Source: Gigaspora rosea
Lineage: Eukaryota; Glomeromycota; Glomeromycetes; Diversisporales; Gigasporaceae
Length of the DNA stretch: 64,000 nt
Reading direction: 5' to 3'
NCBI GenBank assembly: GCA_003550325.1
Contig: QKWP01000256.1
Location: 242,838-306,837, forward strand
Below the pieces are notes generated by a model. The model was given only the letters and a program-made list of their open reading frames with translations, did no database searches and was not told where the DNA came from. Made by a program: the position numbers and the translations under genes. Of the stretch, positions 1 to 9,404 are shown piece by piece. Each line of letters starts with the position of its first letter. Within the stretch, counting starts at the first letter, position 1.

Positions 1-523
1 TTAATTATAGTTTTCAATTCATAATTTGATTTATATTCACCAGCTAATGATTTAATTTTTATACAATTTATTACTGTATTAGAAAGTTTTATTCTATTAT
101 AAACTAATTTCCTACTTACGGAGATCTTATCGTTTTGTTCATATTCTTAATAAGCATAGTAAGGATGGGACTGATAAAAATTGCAGTAAAAGCTAAAATG
201 ATTATAATTATTAATTCGTGATCCGCATAAGAACCAGTGAAATTAATTAGTAAATCGCGGAGAAAATTTTGCAGATCATTTATAAAAGGAGTAAAAGTAA
301 CAAATCTTTGGTCTTAATACAACTATACTAAATTTAATCCTTGTTAGATTGAAACGTAGCACAATCGATTACGTTAATCTCAAAGATCAATTTGTAGTAT
401 TTTTTTTTTCTTTGAACGATTTAATTTTAAAAACTTTATATTGGGGAAACGTCAGATTCCGCCCCCCAAAATTTATAATTTTCTACAATTTAAGCTTATA
501 CATGCATAAACTTCTATTAGTAA

Positions 524-2911
524 TTACTTTTGAAAAATCATTTCTGCCGTTTTTTGCTTATGTTGTGCTGCATATCTTGCTATCCAGTTTTGAATAGTTG
601 ACACCTTTGGAATATCGCTTTCCTCCAAACTGCCTTCCTTTGCTAATTCCATTAATGCCTTTTGCATTTCTTCTGCGCTATATCTTTCGCTTTTATTAGC
701 GTTTCCAGCTAAAAAGTAACCTTCCAAATAAGCCATTACATGCTTACTTATTCTTTTACCTGCACCTTTTTTTCCGAATTTTTGATTTTCCTTTAACGCC
801 CAACCCAATGTAAGTGGAAATTCACCATATATACTTTTTATGTTATATACAATTATTAGTCAACATACAGTATAAGAAATTATAATAATATATGAAGTTT
901 TAATATTACTTTTCTTTACTTTTTAGTTGATCAATCGTCGGACGTTGAGAAGAAGTACCTAAATATAGATCAGATAGCAATATAATTTTGTATAAAAATA
1001 GTAATAAAAAGTAGTACGCTACCTGATTTATATGGCAATGGGACAAACCACGGGGACTTGGGAATTGAATGTTGGGAAACTTGGGGCTTTGGCTTTTGTA
1101 TTTCTTTTTTTTTTTTAGCTTTTCTAACTTTGCAGGCGAGAAATTGTTCCATTTACCAATATTAGGCATTGCGCGCGCCTGAATATATCCTGCATAATCA
1201 CCATCACACGGCCACTCCCACGAGAACCAGTTTGAGTTACCGGGTAAAGTGTTGATTCATTTTTTATCTGAAACTAATAAAAAGTATCAAACATCTTGCC
1301 ATTTTATATGCTTATATTATTTATCTTACCTTTGGCGCGTTCTGGCTCTAAATGAGCTACTGCTGTTCCACGGATTCCTTCAATAGCCATTTCAATGTCT
1401 GATCCTTGTGCAATATCAAATCCTAAACGAACACGACGGTTGATTGCATGTGAAATCTAAAAATATCTAAATAGTTAAAATACAGATTAAATTTATCAAA
1501 AAAAAAAAATAGTAAGTTAAACCTGTGCATGATGAGAATTAATTGTCGTTTTAGCCTCTCCTGCTTCCAGAAAAGTCCATTTTCTAACATGAATGTTATA
1601 CCATTCTTTCCATCTTCCCATGATTATCATTAGATCTGCGTTATGATAGTGAGGCCCGTTATCTGATAAAAATGTAATCCATTCTGGCTGAGGATCAAGA
1701 TTAGTTATTGCAGCATGCAACGAAGAAGCTGTGAACCAAGCATCTTGACGAGAATCTGTTGACCAATGATCGAAAGCACGAGCTTGCAAATTATTGTTAT
1801 TAGGCAGGCGAGTATATATTAATACTGAATGCAATGACCACCCTTTTTTTCCAAAGAAATCTTGTTTTGTTTCACGTGCGCTTTTAGGTAAAATTTTCAT
1901 TTTGTAGTCCACGATAATAACGGCACCTTTTTCATCAAGCTTACCCAATTGGGCATATAATTGTGCATTTAAATACACCTTCCTAGTTTGATGTGCCAAA
2001 TAATATAATAAATATTCTTGTAATTCTTTTAATTCTATATGGAGATCAGATGGTATGTGTTCTTGAATTTGCCTAAATAGATTAAAAAAAGCTCCACAGT
2101 GATTACAGGTTAGATCGTGGGGTTCTAAGCAAGTTCCAAAAGCATAAAGCATACAATGATTAATACAGGTATCGTGTTTTGTATAACCAGAAAAATCAAC
2201 TTTTAACTCGTTTTCATAATCTTTTTTTAAATATCTTTGCAGGTTACTACATTCGGTTAACAATCGCTCCTTATCGTTTTCAATTTTATCAGTTAGTTTA
2301 ATGAAAGGTAATAAAATTCAAAGTTGACACCAACTAGCATATCTCGAATGCTGTTTGAGGCTCTCATGTGATTTCGCAAACATGCATGTCCGCGAAATCA
2401 CTTGATAAATTGAATGGCATGTCAAATAGCATTCGATATGTTGAATCTTTGTAATTTTAATAATATGCAAGTTTACCTGATAATCCAAGTCTGCATGGTA
2501 TTGTATTAATTTATGAAATTCATCAAACGTTTCATACCCATACATATTACAGATTGAGCAAAGACCACCTAAGTCTTCCTTATATATATATTGGCCACCT
2601 TCTAAATATTTGTAAAACGTTGTTCTTTTAGCACCATCCGGGTATTCTTCACAAAATCGTTCCCACAATGCCTCTTTACTATCTTTTAAATAGTGTACAG
2701 GTAATCCAGTAGCACTATCTGTCTTATAAGAACTCATAACGACATTTGCTTTATTTTGAAAAAAAAACTCAATCTGTTCTTTTTTTTCAGGTGCTAACTT
2801 TTCTCGAGTAAGTTTAGGCTTTTCTAATTGGATACCTCCTGGACCATTAAGGTGTGCATAATGCCATGCCTCGGTAATTAAATAATTTGAAACCTTAGAT
2901 AAATAATTCGG
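524..2911 (-). pseudogene. DDE transposase-like gene, multi-exon, decayed
   Basis: I recognise a repeated glomeromycete family usually annotated as uncharacterised. The readable exons are 2477-2911, 1523-2269, 1330-1456, 1023-1267 and 524 to about 828. Exon 1523-2269 holds a plausible DDE core: an Asp in IIVDYKMKI, an Asp in LSDNGPHYHN, and Glu in FLEAGEAKTTINSHHAQ. It also has Cys/His pairs (CINHC, CNHCG) like a zinc-binding region. The last exon carries the family C-terminus (GWALKENQKFGKKG to IQNWIARYAAQ). Lesions: an in-frame TGA at 1257-1259 just after a well-formed 3' splice site; a frame change at the poly-A run (poly-T on the plus strand near 1103-1117), after which the family motif PLPYKSG continues in another frame; and a 3' splice site near 829 where TG stands where AG would be expected. 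Any upstream exon was not identified. Inside the TTAA-bordered element it is the best transposase candidate. Confidence 0.65.
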
Positions 2912-2933
2912 TTACTTAAATTTTTGTTCAAGT

Positions 2934-3089
2934 ATTTATTATGAGTGTTGCCAAGAGAAAATGGCCGTTTGGACTTTCAATTATATTTTTACTGGACATG
3001 TTCCTTCTGAATTAGATAAATTGTGTCCGGTACAAAATATAATTGAAGGTCCGAACGGCTATTTTCCTTGGCAATACTTATATTAATAT
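2934..3089. repeat. Foldback hairpin, MITE-like
   Basis: Two arms of about 57 bp (2934-2990 and 3032-3088) are imperfect reverse complements, sharing GTTGCCAAG, AAATGGCCGTT and TTCAATTATATTTT. The loop itself contains a shorter inverted pair (TACTGGACA and TGTCCGGTA). The arms differ by scattered substitutions, so it is not brand new. It lies just upstream of the first readable exon of the transposase-like gene and downstream of the neighbouring gene's 3' end. Confidence 0.7.
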
Positions 3090-3424
3090 GACTTTCCAAA
3101 TACTAACAGGTAATTTTTCTTTGATTATATCATAGGGAGTTTATCAGCAATTATAGATAGTATTCTTCTTTTCTTCTTTTTCCATCAGTTCCACGAATAT
3201 TACAATCTAAGGCATGGTGAAATGCATTCCAAAATTGGTTCTCGATATTTTCATTACTCTCTGGAATAGTTCGAAGGCATCCACATTCGTATAGCTGCTT
3301 TAACATGGCTTGATCTTTTGCTGAATCTTTCGAATGAGTCCAAAATTCAAACTATATATACGTGAGTTAGAATTATGCATATATATCTATACCATGTTCT
3401 CCAGGTTCTAATATGATTTTTTAA

Positions 3425-3491
3425 AAACCATTTTCCTGAAAGAACATAATTCCGATTTTATCGGAATTATGTTCTTTCTGGAAAATGGCTT
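3425..3491. repeat. Near-perfect 32-bp-arm hairpin in intron
   Basis: Arms 3425-3456 and 3460-3491 are reverse complements except for two positions, with a 3-nt loop. The core is AACATAATTCCGAT on the left arm. It sits wholly inside the intron 3352-3699 of the neighbouring gene. It could be a short foldback element or a structured intron segment; no target duplication is clear. Confidence 0.8.
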
Positions 3492-3894
3492 TCAAGCGCC
3501 TGAGTTATAATTATACCCCAGAAGGTACGTTATACGAATACCGGTATGATGTTTTTTCCGATGTCTAAGTAGGGTAATATCATACATGGACTCCTGAATT
3601 CTTTGTTTTTCGAACGTTTTCAAAGTATAGCTTACAAGGAAATATGTATATAGGAGAAACAGGTATATTTGTTTATTATTATTACTTTTTAAGGTTTACC
3701 GCAGAATCATTTCCAAAAGGTGTTATATTAGTACAACCCGTATGTCGTAATAAGGTCTTCCATGCGCGCAATTCGCGATCTTTAATGATATAACCTGGTG
3801 GGTATATTTTTTTTAGCTGAGTTGTTAGTTCAATAATATTACTTTCTTGATTTTGCCAGCTAATAAAAAAATTTCTCCATTCTATAGACGCAAC

Positions 3895-4982
3895 TAGGGA
3901 TGGACACGGTCCGGTCATGACCGGTCATGACCGGTCAATGACCGTGACCGATATTAGCCGGTCAGAGCGGTTTGACCGACCGGTCAAGATTATGACCGAT
4001 GCCAAATTCTTAATATTCTGGCTAATGAATGAATAATTATTGCTTAAAATTCATATCGGTGTATCTGTATCATCTGATAAATAGAAAAATCAACCCGCCT
4101 CTCAAAAGTTTTCAGATCATGTGACTTTGCATGGTTATTGATGGGCGATATGTTTCGTTTTTAAATAAAACTTTTTTATGATATAAGTGAACAATAATGA
4201 AAATCTGATAGAACAATAATGAGTATATAAATTAATGTATATCATATGATCTGAAAATTTTTTAGGCAGTGAACCCGGTTGAGAAATATCTTGTTCATAA
4301 TTCCTGCCAAATTTGCAGATCATTTGGCCAGAATTATGACAAAACAATTTTAATTCCGGTCAAATGATCTGCAATTTTGACAGAATTGTATGCGATGGGT
4401 TTCTTTTGGGTAACAGAATATTGCAAATAAGGGGACGTCTAAAACGGAGAGAAACCATATTTAATAAGTTCTGAATTAAGTTTATGGTTAGGGTCGTCCT
4501 ATATTAGGATTAGATTAGGTCTTAGGTAGATATATATAAGCAAAATTGCTTCCAGACTGCCGTTTTTTTCAGGTTTTTTCGTTTTGCTTCTCCGGTGATC
4601 ATCAAAATTCTATATTCTGATTGGCGGCTGATCACATGATTTGCCTCCGCTTTAGACATAAACAAATCGTTAATAATTCTGGTCAAATTTGCAGATCATT
4701 TGGCCAGATCTAGAACAAAACAAATGATCTGCAAATTTAACCAACGAGCAGTTTTATTGATCATGTAATGAATATCGCCGTTTTTGTTTCTCTTTCGGCA
4801 GTCTGTGCAGTGTACCATCCCCACTTGTCACTTATTTAGATATTTGATTGAATAACTGGGTAAATAATTTATCGGCTATAACCGGTCATTAACCGTATGA
4901 ATGACCGCGGTCAACCGGTCATAAGCGGTTAACCGATCATGACCGACCGATGACTGACCGTGACCGACCGTGTCCATCCCTA
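3895..4982. mobile_element. Non-autonomous hAT element, 1,088 bp
   Basis: The ends are perfect TIRs: TAGGGATGGACACGGTC at the left and its reverse complement at the right. They are flanked by identical 8-bp duplications GACGCAAC at 3887-3894 and 4983-4990. The 8-bp duplication and the YAGGG-type terminus are hAT hallmarks. Subterminal regions on both sides are packed with GACCGGTCA/TGACCGGTC motifs, probably transposase-binding sites. No transposase frame is present. It interrupts a protein-coding exon. The intact target duplication and perfect TIRs suggest a fairly recent insertion. Confidence 0.93.
4092..4745. repeat. Internal palindromes of the hAT element
   Basis: Inside the hAT element the string CAGATCATTTGGCCAG recurs near 4315 and 4692. 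Each copy is followed by its partner CAAATGATCTGCAA in reverse near 4363 and 4723. A looser pair (TTTTCAGATCATGTGA near 4109 and TCATATGATCTGAAAA near 4242) has the same design. These are short hairpins repeated within a larger inverted-repeat element. Confidence 0.6.
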
Positions 4983-6229
4983 GACGCAACGATAAACTTT
5001 TTTAAATGATAATTAAAAAGTTTGTTCATAATCAGCTCATTTTGCCAATCTTCTACTGTACATGTGAGTGTTTGTTCTTTATTAATTTCTGATTTTGTTT
5101 GTTCGTGTTCAAGTCCAAATAGCGTGTTTCCTGTAAATTGTGTTAATATACCAATTCGATTCCAAACTGTATTAGGGTCAGTATCACGAAAAGCATACGC
5201 TTCTTGAGAATTTTGATATACTTTAACGATTGCTTCTTTATTACTAAATTCCTGAAAAAATAATGCTCGAGTTTTGCGAAAGTTATGCACAAAAGAGCTT
5301 TGGTATCCTTTTCCAGCATATTTCCAATTAGGATTGTTCGATTTACCAATTCCAAAAATAGTCAAATTTATATTAGTCCCAATTTTAAAAGAATAAGGAT
5401 GAAAATGAATATCAGTAAGTAATATTTTACATATTTCTGGATTGTCAAATCCCATAACTTGAAGACCGTCTAATCTAGTTTTTGCAGAAAAAGCTTGTTG
5501 ATATGTAGAGGTAACTGCTTCCGATGAACTTTTACATACGTTACTTTGCAATGCTTCGGATTGACATAAATACCCGGGCTCAAAGCCATTTTGAACTACT
5601 GTAACTATAAAATCACGCTGATTTATTGTAGTTAGAGTTTTCATACCGAGACGAACTGGATATAGGTGCGTATATGTTGCATCATTATTGGTTGGACGAG
5701 AAATCCACCAATCTTTAGTATGCGGCCCAAAATGTAAATTTTGTATGATTTCGCCCCGTGATATAAGCGTAACTTTATATTTTGACATACTATTAAGTTA
5801 ACCAGAACACGTTCAAAAAAATAAATTTACAACTGATTTGAGTTTATTAAAAAACTTTAAGTGAGCAATGTGATTATGAACTATTTTTTAATTGTTTGAT
5901 TAAGTCCTTTTTGATATTACAACTTGGTTATTTTATTAGACTTTGATAACAATAAGTTTTGTTTTACAAAAAATAAAAATATAAGAAATTCATTATTTAT
6001 AAATGATCAAATATTACCCCAGATTTTTATAACTTCATTCACTGGTTATTTTTTTTTTTTGTAATGTCCATGGGCGTTATCTCAAGACAAATTTTCAAGA
6101 AATAATACCCATGCGCGTTACTTTGAAAACTCTTAAAATAGTCTTAAAACAAAGCTCATTCGTATGCACGTAAACAAATTCTACAAGCTTTGATAGAATT
6201 AAATACCCATTGTATAAAATATACTTCAC

Positions 6230-6547
6230 ATGGGAGTATTCGAAATAGCATGCATGCGGTGCTTATCTAATATAAATAAAGAACTTGCAGAAGCTCTTAA
6301 GCATCGATTGTATAGATATCATAATTTAATATGTACAATAAAACCACGAGATAATACATACCGATACGCGTTATTTAGAGTATCTGCGCAGTATTCTGAG
6401 TACGCCCATGACTTTATTTTAATAAAACCTGTTGATATTATAGATGTGAAGACGCCTCATAGACAAACCGTGCATACTATTCTTAAAGTTGAAATAATGC
6501 GTATGATTGTTTCACGGTTTTATAGTAGGATAGTATGCTTTCCTTGA
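6230..6547 (+). CDS. Hypothetical 105-residue ORF
   Basis: Not recognised. The translation is not low-complexity and has an amphipathic start (INKELAEALKHRLYRYHNL) and a mixed body (YRYALFRVSAQYSEYAHDF), unusual against the AT-rich background. A start at the second Met (MRCLSNIN) is equally possible. No intron consensus or domain is evident, and no homology can be tested here. It lies in the right part of the TTAA-bordered element, 441 bp upstream of the divergently transcribed hAT-split gene. It may be an exon of a longer gene, a small gene or chance. Confidence 0.3.
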   Translation: MGVFEIACMRCLSNINKELAEALKHRLYRYHNLICTIKPRDNTYRYALFRVSAQYSEYAHDFILIKPVDIIDVKTPHRQTVHTILKVEIMRMIVSRFYSRIVCFP

Positions 6548-7415
6548 TATTATTCAAACGAAAATTATTAAATTACCTTCCGTACTATTTAGGCATTAGT
6601 GTATAAAAAGAAAATAATACAAGTACGTTAAAAAATTTTTCTTTTTGTATATTGGGAATGAGCAGATTCGAAATAAGGCTAAAATTATATATGTAACTTA
6701 TCTCCAACTTTTATTATTGCAGATCACTGGTTCTTACGCGGATCACGAATTAAATCAACTTTCGATAACACTTTGACGGAAGGAATATTAATTAATTAGA
6801 ATACGAAAGAAAAAAGAATGTTCATAATTTATACATTTATTAATGTATATGTAGTGATAATTATAAAACAATCACCTATAATATTTCATAAAATGAGTAA
6901 CAAAATCAGACAGATTTCAGGGGCTAACCTTTTTTTTGATGTTAATGCATATTATTCATGAGATTGACAAAGTGAAACCTGATATAAATTTTGATTAAAC
7001 CTGTTGTGCAAATCACATCGCATGATTATGCGTAGCATACTGTGTAAAGCCACTCTAATGTATTGAGTTTATATAATTATTTTTGGCTTTGTGTACTTTA
7101 ACGTTTTTGATTAAGTGTGAGAAAAACTTGACGATATTTAAATTTGTAATCATTACGAAATTTAGATTAATGTCATGTAAAACATGATTTATATAATTCT
7201 TATAGAATAAAACCTGTTTTAAGTGCAACAGGCATCAAAAACGTAACTTTTGTGGGTACTTAGCCCCGATATTAAAATCATGTGACAAATTCGTAAAAAC
7301 ATGAAAAAGTAATGCAAGGTCCTTTCCGTAAGTGTATCATGCCAAATAACTTTCTGTTCATTTCCCCGAAAGTTATGACACAGTTTGTGTTAATTGCAGG
7401 TATATATGTTGTCAG

Positions 7416-8040
7416 CCCTATAAGAAAAGTGGTACGGGTGGTGGTACGGGTTGGTGTCGGGAATGCTAGAAATGGCACGGATCTTGTGGCACGTGCAGGT
7501 GCGTTTTACGGAATGGCACGGACATTGCGGCAAAGGGTGGCACGTAATATCACGTCATATGAAATGGCACGTTCAGATGACACGTATGTGTACGTTACAC
7601 ACGTGTTGGCTCGTTTCGTGGAGAGCGAAAGATCAGTAAAGGATTTTTTTTAAAAAACAGACGATATCTCATGATTTCACTAATGAAGCTTCCCTGTGTG
7701 TCTTAACAAAAAAAATTCCTTACAAAATTTTGCTTCATATGCAGTTAGCTTGTTCATCTTATGTGATTACTTATGTAAATTTATGTTTTCATAGTTAATC
7801 CACATCGTTATCGCGGTGGTACGTGAATTTACGTTCATTACCCGTGCCAAATCCCGTGCCGATTCGACTAGTAAACTGCTGCAAAACCCGTGCCATTTAC
7901 GGACCAATTGGCACGGGCACACGGTCCCACACGGTCCACTAAATCCGAACCAACCCGGGCCATACCCGTACAAATCCGGACCTTGACCCGTGCCTATCCG
8001 ATTCCATCCCGTGCCTATACGGTACATTTTTCTTATAGGG
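7416..8040. mobile_element. Non-autonomous inverted-repeat element, 625 bp
   Basis: The ends CCCTATAAGAAAA and its reverse complement TTTTCTTATAGGG border the interval, with CAG on both sides (7413-7415 and 8041-8043) as a possible 3-bp target duplication. Long subterminal tracts of GGCACGG/CCGTGCC and GGTACGG/CCGTACC in opposite orientation at the two ends resemble transposase-binding arrays. It has no transposase. The superfamily is undecided. Confidence 0.6.
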
Positions 8041-8043
8041 CAG

Positions 8044-9110
8044 TAAATTGCCACTTAAGTGATGTCGAGTAGGATATGACTGTCGGGAAATGATATATAT
8101 CACTCGGTATGATCGGCAAATTAATATCTATCCTGCCCGGATAACAAGGAATTATTATGTGTTTAGGGTGTTTATATTCCTTATGTCATCTTACAGGCAA
8201 ATTTGTATTACTAATTTAAATAATGCATTAAGAATATCGTTATCGTGGTGAAATTAATTTCACAAGCATCTATAGTTATCATTCTACGTTTTTAGTTGCT
8301 GAGTTTGTCACTTAACTGCAAAAATTTGAAAGCCGTTGATTATTAATTCTAGTGTTATCTATATTTAAATTTTATATTAAAATATCAATTTCATTATGAA
8401 TTTTTTAAGCATTATACATATAATGAAATGTAGTTATTACCGAAATTTTTAAGCCAAGTCAACCAAATAATTAGTTTTTTAAATAACTAAAGCCATTTTT
8501 GAAGCTTAAACTGAGCCAAAAAACATTAAGGTCCAGTATTATTAGAGACTGGAACAGATTGTATTACCACAAAGTGCTGTCTGATGTATCAGGTATACAT
8601 TTTTAATTCAACTTCGCAAGCATTCAATTTTTAATTTATATCGGATTTACATTGTGAAGTATTGTAAATATCAGATATAGGATCTTATCGGATTTATATC
8701 TGGTATCAGATTTTCGTCTTAAATTCAGAATCGGAATTTTTATTTCGGAGCAGTGTATTAAATCCGATATATTACGGAATCAAAAAACAATTTCGTCCGA
8801 AATATTATGAGAAAAACTCGAGCACGTGAATTAAGGTGGTTACGTATCTCGAAAATACATGATCCTGAGTTTGCTCTAAATTACAGTGCGTACTGTATTA
8901 AGCCACATATGTATTTTCTAAAATGATATACGTCGGAGTGCATCGGAATCGTGGTCGGCTGCTAATGAAATCATATCCATTCATTAAGTAAAAAATGCCC
9001 AGCTGATAATTTGCCAATAGAAGCTGCTAACAACTTGGGCTAAACGCCGACCCGGATCCGACGCATCCCACCCGGAATTTTGGGTACCCTCCTGTAAAAT
9101 TCAATTAAAT
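8044..9110. other. No gene; dispersed repeat fragment at 8990-9095
   Basis: No coding potential is seen. The stretch 8990-9095 (AGCTGATAATTTGCC, then GAAGCTGCTAACAA, GACCCGGATCCGACGC) recurs in reverse complement with substitutions at 17573-17683, so it is a fragment of a dispersed repeat. Around 8640-8820 there are short irregular repeats of ATCGGATTTA and ATCAGAT type. Confidence 0.5.
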
Positions 9111-9404
9111 GGGGCGTCGTCAATCAAAACGATACATAGTGAGATCTGACAAATTGTTACACGGAAATAATAAAAAATTATATTGCTTAATCGTAACATG
9201 TTCTTTGTAACAACTAATAAAAATATGTTAGATTCAATGTAAATAAAAATATGTTAGATTCAATGTAAACTTTAGATAATCTCAAATAAGTATTAAGTTT
9301 ATTAGTAATTAATATAAGTGATATATACCCATGTCACAATTAAGCATTATTTGTGTAACAATTTGTCAGATCTCACTATGTATCGTTTTGATTGACGACG
9401 CCCC
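9111..9404. mobile_element. MITE with perfect 52-bp TIRs
   Basis: The first 52 bases (starting GGGGCGTCGTCAATCAAAAC) and the last 52 are exact reverse complements around a 190-bp AT-rich core. Possible 4-bp AAAT flanks both sides (9107-9110 and 9405-9408). The core holds a short direct duplication (AAATATGTTAGATTCAATGT at 9227 and again at 9246). The perfect TIRs suggest recent activity. A 4-bp duplication would fit Sola-type elements, but the assignment is weak. Confidence 0.85.

Larger units (their letters stand above)
3151..5788 (-). pseudogene. Uncharacterised gene split by hAT insertion
   Basis: I do not know the function; the protein resembles an uncharacterised family common in Rhizophagus. 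The start is ATG at 5786-5788 (MSKYKVTLISRGE). Exon 1 is 4983-5788, then the hAT element, then the continuation to 3700. A 348-nt intron (3352-3699, GTAAAC donor, TATATAG acceptor) leads to a last exon 3151-3351 (FEFWTHSKDSAKDQ, then NQFWNAFHHALD). Ignoring the insertion and one copy of its 8-bp target duplication, the frame runs straight from FIVAS into IEWRNFFISW, so the gene was open before the insertion. A second lesion is a perfect 8-bp tandem duplication (3165-3172 and 3173-3180), which shifts frame and ends the protein at 3151; without it the family tail RRILSIIADKL would follow. No membrane segment or signal peptide is evident. Confidence 0.65.
211..6753. mobile_element. Candidate 6.5-kb TTAA-flanked DNA transposon
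   Basis: The sequence TTCGTGATCCGCATAAGAAC continuing to CAGTGA at 215-240 returns in reverse complement at 6724-6749 with one mismatch in 26. Both copies are bordered outside by TTAA (211-214 and 6750-6753). A TTAA duplication is typical of piggyBac and Kolobok transposons, so the interval reads as one 6,535-bp element between short terminal inverted repeats. It contains a DDE transposase-like gene, a second uncharacterised gene split by a hAT insertion, and a 105-codon ORF. Seen: the repeats and the TTAA borders. Inferred: that these genes belong to the element and that the transposase-like gene moved it. The alternative is two unrelated solo ends in opposite orientation. Confidence 0.5.

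Noticed and set aside
349-597. 82-codon ORF MKRSTIDYVNLKDQ
   Set aside because: Hydrophobic low-complexity translation that overlaps the better supported last exon of the transposase-like gene on the other strand.
7278-8072. Several ORFs of 60-113 codons rich in Arg, Val and Pro
   Set aside because: They fall on the GGCACGG/GGTACGG subterminal arrays of a non-autonomous element, on both strands at once.
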